Positions 27,486 through 36,046 of a stretch of DNA of 64,000 nucleotides are shown in pieces. The position numbers were made by a program, and so were the translations under genes. Below the pieces are notes generated by a model that did not search any database, was not told the DNA's origin, and worked only from the letters and a program-made list of their open reading frames with translations. The DNA is taken from the NCBI GenBank assembly GCA_030694465.1, contig JAUXYJ010000023.1, forward strand, positions 310,001 through 374,000, read 5' to 3'. The DNA comes from Deltaproteobacteria bacterium (GTDB lineage: Bacteria > Myxococcota_A > Polyangia > Polyangiales > Ga0077539). Each line of letters begins with the position of its first letter. The stretch's first letter is position 1.

Positions 27486-28382
27486 CTACGGCGCAGCGTC
27501 TCGCGAGGTCAAGGGACGCGATCGCACGACGGCCGTAAGCGCCTTGAAGTGCGCGGCTGTGACCTGCCCTGATGCGCTCAGGACGCGGGCGCCTCGCATC
27601 ATGCAGCTCCCCATCGACTGCGCCAATTGCATGGGGGTCGAGTCCGCGCTGAGGTCTAAACGGGCTCCAAAAAACACGCCCGCGTTTGTGGCCTGTGACT
27701 GCTCAAGCGCGTCAATCAGCTGCGCGCTCACGGGGCTCTGAAAGATCACCGTGTTGGCACCCACCGCGGCGAGAGCTCTGAGCGCCTGCACCACGGAGAG
27801 CCCTGAAATCGCACCGTGAGCATCACTCAGAGACAGCACAGCCCAACACTCGGCATGGAGCGCAGCCACGCTCGTCGCCGCGAGAGTCTCTTCGAGTGTG
27901 GGCATGGGCTCGATGACAATGAGGTCCAGCGGGGTCGCCGCCAAGCGCGCCACATGGTCGACAAACTCTTGTCTGGCCGCGCGCATCGAGACCATCTCCC
28001 GCTCGATGCCCAGAGGCCCCAGCAAGCCCGCCACCGCCGGACGCTGAGCCGACCGCGCGATCTCTTCACGGGCGAGGTCTACTGCGCGATGGGTGATCGC
28101 AGCCGATCGCATCGCGACACCCGCACGCGCGAGCGAGCGAGGATGCGTCGCGCCGGTGTGCGCAGGCAAAACGTCGACCCCTGCCTCGATGAGGGACTGG
28201 TAGCAACGCGCGAGCAAGTCGGGCGCGTCACGAGCAGCCGTTGCGTCGCGAGCAGCGCTGCTGGGTTGGTAGCCCTCACGCGCAAGCAGCTGCGAGAGAC
28301 CGCCGCCCAATACAGCCGCGCCACCGCGGGCAACACGACTCAGCAGAGGATGTTGATCACGGGATTCCACGCGGTGAAGCAT
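27486..28382 (-). CDS. Homocysteine S-methyltransferase-like protein, zinc site degenerate
   Basis: 298 residues. The fold signature is visible: GGAAVLGGGLS at the start, YQSLIEAGVDVLPAHTGATHPRSL, VAGLLGPLG and LDLIVIEPMPTLEE. Active enzymes bind zinc through a Cys in a G-x-N-C motif and a later GGCC pair. Here the first is GANT (Thr211) and the second G-S-C-M (Cys260, Met261), so only one ligand remains. The later AAHFKAL matches the family's P-x-H-I region, so the alignment is not in doubt. It probably does not methylate homocysteine. It sits 28 bases beyond the start of the DUF255 gene and may share its transcript. Confidence 0.75.
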   Translation of the reverse strand: MLHRVESRDQHPLLSRVARGGAAVLGGGLSQLLAREGYQPSSAARDATAARDAPDLLARCYQSLIEAGVDVLPAHTGATHPRSLARAGVAMRSAAITHRAVDLAREEIARSAQRPAVAGLLGPLGIEREMVSMRAARQEFVDHVARLAATPLDLIVIEPMPTLEETLAATSVAALHAECWAVLSLSDAHGAISGLSVVQALRALAAVGANTVIFQSPVSAQLIDALEQSQATNAGVFFGARLDLSADSTPMQLAQSMGSCMMRGARVLSASGQVTAAHFKALTAVVRSRPLTSRDAAP

Positions 28383-28488
28383 CGCACAGAGAGGCCGTTT
28401 GCCAACGCAACAATCCGTTGTTGAAGAGCGAGTTGTGCTCGAAGGTCTGAATGCGCTTGGCAGCTATCTCAGTGACGCATGGGAGGGG

Positions 28489-29583
28489 CTACATGCACTG
28501 ACTTGAACGCCACACAAACGGTCGTCCCGCGCACACCGCGGAGTCGAGCGCACCGAGCGGAGTCCCCAGGGTGCAACGACCGTTGCAAAACCCGCAGATG
28601 GGCACCGCCACGCAAGACGCGCAATCCCGTGCAACCGCGCAGGGATCCGAACCGCTGCTGCCGCCCGAATAGTCCGTTGGAGGCGGCTCGCCTTCGCCCA
28701 TTTCGTGCTCGCCCGCAGGAGGTGGCTCCATCGCGGGGGGCTCCATCGCGGGAGGTGTCATCATGCTTGGCGGGGGCTCTTCGCCCGTGTCACCGCCGCC
28801 CACAGGCACGGGGGTCACGCCCCATCGCGTGAGCGTTGATTGAAGCCAAGGCGCGACGGGTGCCAACGTCGCCCACTGCGTGCAGAGCGAGCCAGGCCTG
28901 CATTGCGCCAGATCAAGCACGGTCGAGCTCACACCGAGCACCGCGTGGCGAGCGCGATCGTAGAGCGCCCCACCGGCGTCGCCTCGCTGAATCATCAGGC
29001 GATCGACAGAGACCGCGAACGGCGTCCTGCGGGTCCCGAGCAAGAACGGGCGGCTGACCATCACGCGCGTGGCCGAGTTTGAGACGCGCCCGAGCGCGAC
29101 GACTCCGACCCCGTCGAAGCTCGCCGACGTGTCCATCGCAGCCACCGCGGTAGCAGGAAAATCGCGTTCCAATCGCAACAACGCCACGTTAGATCCCCGT
29201 GCATTGTCGACCCCTGTGGCTGAAGAGCCCGGGTAGGTCGGGGCCACCGCACGCTCAAGCACGCGAAGCAATCGAGTGTCTCCGGCGTAGGGGCACCGAG
29301 CAGTCCATTGCGCTGCGACAGCGACACAGTGCCCCGCGGTCAACAAAACACTCGGCGCGACGAGTGTCGCCGTGCAAACTGGCTGACCCGCCGCGAACAC
29401 GATGCACGCGCTCGGGACCTCGGTCGCTTCGAGGCCAGCGATAATCTCTGTGAAGGTCCTGCTGGATGCCTTGTTGACGCCGCCTCCATCGACCTCGCCC
29501 ACGCAGCCAGAGACGCTCACGATCGAGGACACAACCATGAGCAACGCGGCGAGCTGAGCGGAGGGTCGAGAGATCACCCCCAA
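28489..29583 (-). CDS. Trypsin-like lipoprotein lacking catalytic Asp and Ser (pseudoprotease)
   Basis: 364 residues. The N-terminus has a lipobox (VSVSGC, Cys27). A chymotrypsin-fold domain follows: LTAGHC holds His85, but the catalytic Asp of D-I-A-L-L is Asn132 in GSNVALLRL and the serine of GDSGG is Ala203 in GDAGGA. Each change needs one base. The protease region ends near 260, then comes a Pro/Met/Glu-rich linker with repeated PPAMEPP units and a C-terminal Cys module (CAVARDCASCVAVPICGFCNGRC) resembling a PSI-like domain. The start is TTG 29583 or, more likely, GTG 29577. It is probably a surface binding protein. Confidence 0.78.
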   Translation of the reverse strand: MGVISRPSAQLAALLMVVSSIVSVSGCVGEVDGGGVNKASSRTFTEIIAGLEATEVPSACIVFAAGQPVCTATLVAPSVLLTAGHCVAVAAQWTARCPYAGDTRLLRVLERAVAPTYPGSSATGVDNARGSNVALLRLERDFPATAVAAMDTSASFDGVGVVALGRVSNSATRVMVSRPFLLGTRRTPFAVSVDRLMIQRGDAGGALYDRARHAVLGVSSTVLDLAQCRPGSLCTQWATLAPVAPWLQSTLTRWGVTPVPVGGGDTGEEPPPSMMTPPAMEPPAMEPPPAGEHEMGEGEPPPTDYSGGSSGSDPCAVARDCASCVAVPICGFCNGRCTLGTPLGALDSAVCAGRPFVWRSSQCM

Positions 29584-29775
29584 GAAGACTGCAAGCCTCT
29601 AGCCAACACGATTGGTCAGCGTTTTGTCCTGATTTCCAAGCGTGGGCGCACAACCGACGCGCACCCTGGGCGAAGTTTCAGACAGCACGCTCGGTGCGAC
29701 GGGATAAATAGCTGCCGTTGCATAGGACGGCTGTCCCTCGGGTCCGTGAGGCGTGTATAGGTTTGCCACACCATC

Positions 29776-31332
29776 ATGTCCGCCCGACGATTGACCGCTG
29801 CAGTGATGTCCGGATTGCTGCTTGCCACCACGACAGCTCCTGCCGAAGCCATCACCCTCGCGAGGATCACCCGACGAGGCTACATCGTGGTCGACGAGCC
29901 CGAGGCGGTGCAGCCGTACGAGGGAAGCGTTCCGACTGAGAATACGCAGGACACTTTTGATTTCATCGCGCAGCTCACGCAGCTCATCGCGGACATCCCA
30001 GGGGCACCCCGCGCGCGCTACGTCGCGGTGATGCAGACGGGCCGCGACGCCAGCGGCGCGCTCGCGTTTTATCTCGGCCTGCGCAACGACGTCCGCGGCA
30101 TCGGCCAGCGCAGCCCGATCAACAATCGCGACGAGGTCTACGATCTCAATCGCTTCGCCAACACGTCGTACCCGGTGACCGGATTTGTGTGGCTCAATCG
30201 CTACACTTTCTACACCAATGAGGGCTTCAGTGATTTTGGCAAATACCTCATTTGTACCCAAGAATTTGGGCACCGATTTGGCACCTTTGTACGCACGCCG
30301 CCGCAGCCCACAGGCACCACGCTGCGGCTCGGAGGCACCGACGCAGGGGTGACCGACGCAGGCGAAGACGGCGGCCTCAGCATGGACGCCGGAGATGCCA
30401 CAGAGACCGACGCTTCGGACGACGCTTCGGTGGTCGCAGACGCCTCGCCAGACGCCGCTGCACCGATGGGCCCAGACCTCTTGCCGACCTCTATTTTGGG
30501 CCGCCAAACTGCGCACTGGAGCTATTTTGTTCACTCCGAAGGCTCGCCCATGGAGGGCAATTTCTGGAACGAACTGAGCCCCGGCGTGTTTCGCAGCTCG
30601 CGACCGTCGTTTAAGTTTCACCCGCTCGATCTGTACATCATGGGCCTGCTCGCGCCGCAGGACACGCGCCCTGCGTATCTCATCTCAGAGCCCGACGTGA
30701 TGGGCCAGCGAGACTCAAACGGCCAGCGAATTACCCCGGCATCGGCCCCGGAGTTCAGCGGTCGCTCGATCACCATTCGTGGCCGCCGGGTTGACTTCGG
30801 CATCGACGACATCATCCGCGCAAACGGCCCACGGATCCCTGCCGCGGTGACCGTCATGCCCACGCGCGGCGGCGAGGACGGCGGCGTGGCCGACGCAGGC
30901 ACCGACGGCGGAACGTTTGTCCCTCGCCCCGGCGACCTCGACGTCGTCTGGGTGCTGCTCACCACGCAGGACCGCGTCGGTGATCGGCTCGTCCGCGACT
31001 TTGATTTCGCCATCGAAAACTGCTCTGACGGTTACTCGTTTGCGACCGATGGCCGCTCCGAATTGCTCGCGCAGGTCACCGCTACACTGCCCACCCCCGA
31101 TGCGGGCCCCGAAGCAGGCGACGCGACCGCCGACGTGCCCGCGCCCACCACCGACGCAACCACCGACGTCGCCGACGCAGGTGGGCCCTACGCGCTCGGT
31201 GGCGGTTGCGCATGCCGCACTTCGCCAACGCCCCGCGGCGCGCGATGGCCCCTCGAAGCGCTCGTGGCTGCATGCGCGATCACCTTTGTTTTTGCAGGCC
31301 GTTCGCGATTCCGCCGGGCACGTCGCGGGTAG
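29776..31332 (+). CDS. Secreted metalloprotease-like protein with MYXO-CTERM-type tail
   Basis: 518 residues. Signal peptide MSARRLTAAVMSGLLLATTTAPAEA. The domain at ~30-170 carries TQEFGHRFG, positioned like the zinc motif HExxH of metalloproteases, but the first His is Gln. A low-complexity Asp/Ala/Gly insert (~175-235) interrupts it, and the sequence resumes with SYFVHSEGSPMEGNFW and KFHPLDLYIMGL. The C-terminus has a short Cys motif (GGGCACRT), one membrane span and an Arg-rich tail, the layout of the MYXO-CTERM sorting signal for outer-surface proteins. Whether it is active is uncertain. The next gene begins 6 bases downstream. Confidence 0.72.
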   Translation: MSARRLTAAVMSGLLLATTTAPAEAITLARITRRGYIVVDEPEAVQPYEGSVPTENTQDTFDFIAQLTQLIADIPGAPRARYVAVMQTGRDASGALAFYLGLRNDVRGIGQRSPINNRDEVYDLNRFANTSYPVTGFVWLNRYTFYTNEGFSDFGKYLICTQEFGHRFGTFVRTPPQPTGTTLRLGGTDAGVTDAGEDGGLSMDAGDATETDASDDASVVADASPDAAAPMGPDLLPTSILGRQTAHWSYFVHSEGSPMEGNFWNELSPGVFRSSRPSFKFHPLDLYIMGLLAPQDTRPAYLISEPDVMGQRDSNGQRITPASAPEFSGRSITIRGRRVDFGIDDIIRANGPRIPAAVTVMPTRGGEDGGVADAGTDGGTFVPRPGDLDVVWVLLTTQDRVGDRLVRDFDFAIENCSDGYSFATDGRSELLAQVTATLPTPDAGPEAGDATADVPAPTTDATTDVADAGGPYALGGGCACRTSPTPRGARWPLEALVAACAITFVFAGRSRFRRARRG

Positions 31333-31338
31333 ACTCCC

Positions 31339-32034
31339 ATGGGCTTTCTCTTCACCGAGTCGCCCACCCCCGACGCGCTTGAGCGCCACGTCGACCTCGT
31401 CCGGTCACTCGGCGAACCCGCCGATTGGGACACCTGCGCGAGCGCTTTCGAACGCTTTAATCTCCGCGCGAACACCCCTCGCCTGAGCGCGTTGGATGAG
31501 TACACCACGCGGCTTGATCTCCCGGCGCACTGCGACGCGCGACGCAACGCTCTCACGGCGGCTGCCAATGCTTGGCTTCGAGAGAACCTCGACACGCTTG
31601 GTGCGCCCACAGGGGCCTCGGTCGCGCGTTGGATGGAGCTGCTCTTGGGGCGCTCGTCGGCTCCGCGTTTGCGACAGGATCCGGCCTACGCGCGGGGTGG
31701 GCTTCATCGCTATTCGTTAGGTGATTGTCAGCTCGAATCACTCTGGTCTGCCGCGCTCGATCGCGCCAACGGGTCGACGCTTCACCTCTGCGCGAGGGCC
31801 GCGACGCTGTACCTCGACGCGCTCTTTTTGCATCCGTATGACAATGGCAACGCGCGCCTCGCGAGGGCCTTGGTGTACTGGCTGATGCAGCACGAACAAC
31901 ACACCAGCCCCGCGATGCACCCTCTCGTGCTCGTGCCTCTACGACCAGGCAACCGTGACGACCTCCAGCGCCTCGCAAAGGTCATCGCGGTCAGCGCGTC
32001 GCGCGAAAACTTACACTGTAAACTTACATCGTAA
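31339..32034 (+). CDS. Fic-domain protein with altered active-site motif
   Basis: 231 residues. The Fic signature H-P-F-x-D/E-G-N-G-R-x-x-R is recognisable at 165-176 as HPYDNGNARLAR: the His, second Gly-Asn and both Arg are kept, but the Mg-binding acidic residue is Asn169 and the second glycine of GNGR is Ala172. Fic enzymes usually transfer AMP to target proteins; the missing acidic residue suggests weaker, different or no nucleotide transfer. I see no S/T-x-x-x-E-G/N inhibitory helix in this protein or its neighbour. Its start lies 6 bases after the preceding stop, and its 3' end carries a 13-bp tandem repeat. Confidence 0.72.
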   Translation: MGFLFTESPTPDALERHVDLVRSLGEPADWDTCASAFERFNLRANTPRLSALDEYTTRLDLPAHCDARRNALTAAANAWLRENLDTLGAPTGASVARWMELLLGRSSAPRLRQDPAYARGGLHRYSLGDCQLESLWSAALDRANGSTLHLCARAATLYLDALFLHPYDNGNARLARALVYWLMQHEQHTSPAMHPLVLVPLRPGNRDDLQRLAKVIAVSASRENLHCKLTS

Positions 32035-32038
32035 ACTT
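32007..32038. repeat. 13-bp tandem repeat, 2.5 copies
   Basis: AAACTTACACTGT, then AAACTTACATCGT, then AAACTT, in exact 13-base register. It contains two TTAC-N3-GTAA dyads. It covers the last codons of the Fic gene and lies 29 bases before the next start. It is A/T-rich in a GC-rich genome, which suggests an operator or iteron-like protein site. Confidence 0.75.
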
Positions 32039-32066
32039 GGTCCAGAGACTGGGAGCATTGCACGCC

Positions 32067-32798
32067 ATGGAGACATCACTCGCGTCGTGGGATCTTGTCG
32101 CTGTCGACGCGCAGGCGTTCAACCGCGAGGCGTGTTTGGACACACTCACGGACGTGCTGACCGCGCTCTTGCGTCAGTACCCGGGCTGTCTTGTGAAGAG
32201 CACCGAGGCTGCGAAAGAGAGCGTCAGGTGGGCATCGTCCGCGAAGTATCACGAGTCTTTTAGGCCGCCGATCGAGGCGAGCCTGCGTGCGATGCTTCCG
32301 CACTGGTATGGGCGCGAGGGCTGGGCCGTGGGCAACGAGACCTTCGGAGGGTGCATCTGTTGCTCGCTCCCACTCGCCCTCTCCAAGGGCCCCCGCGAGG
32401 GCGCGCTGTGGATCGTCGATGAACTCGAGTCGATGATCGCGATCTTGCGCCAGTGGGTCACGATCATCGAGGTCGTCGAGTGCACTGCTCACGCGGACCC
32501 TGAGCTCACAGCACTCGCCCAAGGTGAAGCAGCGCAACGCGCAGTGCAAGCGATGATCGACACCATGGTCGAGGGCGGCCACCTCAGCGAGTCGTGGTAC
32601 GGCTACATCGACGACGGGGTCCGCTGGCTCTTCAGCACGCTCACCGATCGCAGCCCGAACGACGACGCGTTTGAGTCACTCGCCAGCAATGGCTACGCAT
32701 TTAGCTCGTGGACCACCCCTGCGGTCGATGTTCAACAGCGCTTCACGCGCGCAGTGGGCGACGAGTTGGTGCGAGAGCTGCTTCGAAATCGCAGCTAA
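32067..32798 (+). CDS. Protein of unknown function downstream of Fic
   Basis: 243 residues from ATG 32067, preceded by GGGAG; a TTG 30 bases earlier is possible but weaker. It is acidic and mostly helical, with no signal peptide or membrane span. Recognisable points are a Cys cluster (GGCICCSLPLAL near 95), several Trp (WYGREGW, SWYGYIDDGVRWLF) and a C-terminal VGDELVRELLRNRS. It follows the Fic gene directly with the tandem repeat between, so it may be a partner or target of the Fic protein. I do not recognise the family. Confidence 0.68.
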   Translation: METSLASWDLVAVDAQAFNREACLDTLTDVLTALLRQYPGCLVKSTEAAKESVRWASSAKYHESFRPPIEASLRAMLPHWYGREGWAVGNETFGGCICCSLPLALSKGPREGALWIVDELESMIAILRQWVTIIEVVECTAHADPELTALAQGEAAQRAVQAMIDTMVEGGHLSESWYGYIDDGVRWLFSTLTDRSPNDDAFESLASNGYAFSSWTTPAVDVQQRFTRAVGDELVRELLRNRS

Positions 32799-32810
32799 TT
32801 TGCCAGCGAT

Positions 32811-33737
32811 TTAGCGTGCGAACTCGATGTTTCCGCGAACATTGGTGACCGTCGCGCTCGCGCGAAAGTGCAGCGCGCGGAGGGCTGGTCCAATGCACTC
32901 GCCCATCAGCGCGATGGGCTCGACCGACGAGCTCCACGTGGCGCTCGCGACGGTGCCGTCAGCTTGCACCGTGAAGCGCGCTTCGCCAGCACCAGCTGCG
33001 CGCGCTGCGCGGCGCAATGTGGTTGAGTAACACGCGAGTAGAGCGGGCGTGGCGGTCGCAAATACCGGTGAAATTTCAGCTCCGGTGAGCACTCCCACCG
33101 AAGCAGCGGCCGACTCGGCTGTGGGCGCAACCACGGCGGGGCGAGCACCTCGCGCTGGGGCGACAACACGCAGGGGCTGCTCAAGCGCGACCTCGATCGC
33201 GGGGTTGACGAAGCTGTAGCTCCGGCGAATCGTCGCTCCAGCGGCCGGCATCCCGGTGAAGGTCACGGTGCGAAGTGCAGCCTCGACGCAGGGACGGATC
33301 GAAGCGAGCCCGCCCTCGCCTTCTACGCGGACCTCTGCGCCCGTGACGGCACCGACCGCGGTCACTGTGAGCTCAACGTTGGCGCGACCCACGGCCTCGG
33401 GCGCTGTCCGGAGGGCCTGCTCGTAGCACTGCGCGAGCGCCCCGTGCTGCCCATCCAGCGCTGCAAGGGCAGCGGCCTGTCCAGCGCTTGGCGTTGCAGT
33501 CACAGGGGCCGTCCCCGCGTCTGCATCGCTCGTCGCAACGGGCGGAGGTGTCTCAGCGGCGGGCTCTGCAGCCGGCGCAGCGGTGTCTGTGCGCCGCACA
33601 GTCGTCGCGGTGAGGCTGAAGACCTCGGGCGCAGGCGGCATGGTCACGACAGGGCGTGCGGCGGACGTGTTGCATGCGCCGACAGCGACCAAACAGAGCA
33701 GCGATGCGGCGGGGAGAAAGCGCGGGGAGGTTTTCAC
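32811..33737 (-). CDS. Lipoprotein with two AgmX/PglI-like domains
   Basis: About 308 residues from GTG 33737; the frame continues upstream into the helicase gene on the other strand, so the shorter start is right. Signal VKTSPRFLPAASLLCLVAVGAC with lipobox. After a Pro/Ala linker there are two related domains of ~90 residues, each with a leading Cys-Tyr and a later Cys: LAQCYEQAL ... IRPCVEAAL (~105-165), and LLACYSTTL ... MGECIGPAL (~235-300). This pairing matches the AgmX/PglI C-terminal domain, linked in myxobacteria to gliding motility and envelope complexes. It converges on the gene ending at 32798 (12 bases apart). Confidence 0.72.
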   Translation of the reverse strand: MKTSPRFLPAASLLCLVAVGACNTSAARPVVTMPPAPEVFSLTATTVRRTDTAAPAAEPAAETPPPVATSDADAGTAPVTATPSAGQAAALAALDGQHGALAQCYEQALRTAPEAVGRANVELTVTAVGAVTGAEVRVEGEGGLASIRPCVEAALRTVTFTGMPAAGATIRRSYSFVNPAIEVALEQPLRVVAPARGARPAVVAPTAESAAASVGVLTGAEISPVFATATPALLACYSTTLRRAARAAGAGEARFTVQADGTVASATWSSSVEPIALMGECIGPALRALHFRASATVTNVRGNIEFAR

Positions 33738-33897
33738 AGTAGTGCGTTGGTACCGCGAAGTGCGCTTGCCGAAAAGTCTTAGCTTCGCAAGACGCAGTGA
33801 TACAGGGCGAGGAGGGCGTCGGGCGGGCGGTTTTCGGGACCGCAGCGTTCGTTTTCGCGACACCCAAGGCGGACGAGAGAGGCACTGAGGAGTTTCG

Positions 33898-35928
33898 ATG
33901 GCGTTTCCACTGAACCCGGCGCAACAGGCAGCGGTCGAGCACCCCGGTGGCCCGTTGTTGATCATCGCGGGTGCGGGATCAGGCAAGACCCGCGTGATCA
34001 CCCAGCGCATCACACGGCTCATCGAGCAGGGAAACTCAGCGCGAAACATCTTCGCCGTGACCTTCACCAACAAGGCCTCGGACGAGATGGCCGAGCGACT
34101 TGAGCACCAGGTCGGAGCGGTCGCGCGCGACGTCTGGATCAGCACTTTTCACGCCCTCGGCGCCGAGATCTTGCGGCGCGAGGCCAAGCACGTCGCGGCG
34201 GGCGAGAAGTACGTGGTCTACGACGCCGCGGACACGCTGGGTGTGGTCAAAGAGATCCTGCGAGAGCTCAAGCTGGCCAACAAGAGCCTCGACCCAAGCG
34301 CAATTCTATCAAGAATTTCGCACGCAAAGAACGCGCTCATTGATCCCAAGGACATGCCCATTGAGAGCGACTACGACGAGGTCGCCGTGCGGACGTTTCC
34401 TCGGTACGTCGCCGCGATGAAGCGGCTGAACGCGCTGGATTTCGACGACTTGATCTTGGTCCCTCTAAAGCTCTTGCGCGAAGTGCCCGAGCTTCGAGAG
34501 CGATGGCATCGCGACGTGCGGCACCTCTTGGTCGATGAATTTCAGGACACTTCGATTGGCCAGTTGCTGTTTGTTCAAGCGCTCGCGGGCGCTCGACGCG
34601 AGGTGTTTTGCGTGGGCGATGACGACCAGAGCATCTACGGCTGGCGCGGCGCCGAGGTAAAAAACGTCATCGAGTTTGGGAGATATTTTCCGGGCTCTCG
34701 CATGGTCGCGCTTGAGCAAAACTATCGCTCGCGGCAGCCCATCTTAGATGTAGCCAACGCCGTGATTAAGCCCAGCGTGCGTGCATACCCAAAGACACTT
34801 TTCTCTGACAAAAAGCAGGGAGAAAAGCCTGTCTTAGTCGAGTGTGACACCCACGAGAGCGAGGTGCGGTTTGTGCTCGAGACCATGCAGCGCGCGCTCA
34901 ACGATGGCCTCAAGCGTTCGGACATCGCGGTGCTCTATCGCTCGAACGGGCTCGCCAAGCCATTCGAAGAAGCGCTGAGGCTCGCGAACATTTCGTACAA
35001 GCTCATCGGCGGCACGAGCTTTTATGAGCGTCGCGAGGTCAAAGACCTCACCGCGTACCTGCGATTGGCTGTCAACGCGCAGGACGATCTAGCCTTTCGG
35101 CGCGTGGTGAACTACCCGACCCGCGGGATCGGAGACACATCGTTTGAGCGCATCGAGCGGCACGCGCGGGCACGTGGGCTCCACTTTCTCGAGGCCTCAC
35201 GCGACTGGACTCGGGTCAAAGATCTCGACGAACGCGCAGGAAAATCACTCACACATTTTGTCTCGATCATCAACGGGGTCACCGCGCGCATCGAGGCCAA
35301 CCAGCCCATCGCCGAGGTCGCGCGCTTGCTCGCGAGCGAGATCGGTCTCTACGCGGACATCATCACGGCAGGCCCGACCGAGAAGACCGCGACCAAGCGC
35401 TGGGGCAACGTCGAAGAGTTTATTCGCACGCTCGAGAAGAGCAACGCGAAGGGCCCCAAAGAGGTGCGCAGCACGCTCGCGAAGCTGTCACTCCGCATGG
35501 CCGACGAAGAGAAAGAGGACGCCGAGCAGGTGATCTTGTCGTCGCTGCACGGGAGCAAAGGGCTAGAGTTTTCGCTGGTCTTTCTCATCGGCTGTGACGA
35601 CGGGATCATGCCCCATGCGCGCGTCGACACGCCCAAAGCGACGGACATCATCGGCACGCTCGACCCCGCTGAAGAGCGAAGGCTGTTCTACGTCGGAGTC
35701 ACGCGCGCCAAGGACCGATTGTTTATGCTCAGGGCCAAGACGCGGGCCTACCGCGGGGGCGCGAAGCCCATGGCCGCGTCGCGATTTTTTAGGGATATTC
35801 CGCCAGAATTGTTCGAGCGTCGGAGCTATGTGGGCCAGCCCATTTTGGCAAATCCCGACATGGCCGCGCGCGCACGCGCTGCGCTCGAGACCCTGGCGAA
35901 GCTCAGGGCTGGCCGCGTCCCTGGCTAG
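33898..35928 (+). CDS. Rep/UvrD-type ATP-dependent DNA helicase (SF1)
   Basis: 676 residues, the length of Rep/PcrA/UvrD. Helicase motifs: Q-motif LNPAQQAAVEHPGGPLLIIAGAGSGKT with motif I, Ia FTNKASDEMAERL, II VDEFQDTS, III VGDDDQSIYGWRGAE, IV LEQNYRSRQPILD, V LSSLHGSKGLEFSLVFLIG and VI EERRLFYVGVTRAKD. It unwinds DNA 3' to 5' in repair or replication restart. GAGGAG stands 8 bases before the ATG. A C-terminal Arg/Ala-rich tail is shorter than in UvrD. It is probably Rep-like, but the sequence does not separate Rep from UvrD firmly. Confidence 0.95.
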   Translation: MAFPLNPAQQAAVEHPGGPLLIIAGAGSGKTRVITQRITRLIEQGNSARNIFAVTFTNKASDEMAERLEHQVGAVARDVWISTFHALGAEILRREAKHVAAGEKYVVYDAADTLGVVKEILRELKLANKSLDPSAILSRISHAKNALIDPKDMPIESDYDEVAVRTFPRYVAAMKRLNALDFDDLILVPLKLLREVPELRERWHRDVRHLLVDEFQDTSIGQLLFVQALAGARREVFCVGDDDQSIYGWRGAEVKNVIEFGRYFPGSRMVALEQNYRSRQPILDVANAVIKPSVRAYPKTLFSDKKQGEKPVLVECDTHESEVRFVLETMQRALNDGLKRSDIAVLYRSNGLAKPFEEALRLANISYKLIGGTSFYERREVKDLTAYLRLAVNAQDDLAFRRVVNYPTRGIGDTSFERIERHARARGLHFLEASRDWTRVKDLDERAGKSLTHFVSIINGVTARIEANQPIAEVARLLASEIGLYADIITAGPTEKTATKRWGNVEEFIRTLEKSNAKGPKEVRSTLAKLSLRMADEEKEDAEQVILSSLHGSKGLEFSLVFLIGCDDGIMPHARVDTPKATDIIGTLDPAEERRLFYVGVTRAKDRLFMLRAKTRAYRGGAKPMAASRFFRDIPPELFERRSYVGQPILANPDMAARARAALETLAKLRAGRVPG

Positions 35929-36046
35929 AGCGCATTGCGAGGGACTGTCGTTGACAACGCCATGCGGGTGGCTACCCACTTACGCCCGCGGCGCGACGAG
36001 CATGTGCCTATTGTGCAGCGATTGCCCTGCGAATTTACTGATATTC

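Noticed and set aside
28730..28770. Short direct repeats in the trypsin-like lipoprotein gene as a possible repeat element
   Set aside because: They simply encode the repeated PPAMEPP units of the Pro/Met linker.
29599..30621. 340-residue open frame on the minus strand
   Set aside because: It overlaps the secreted QExxH gene, whose signal peptide and tail are convincing, and has no gene-like features.
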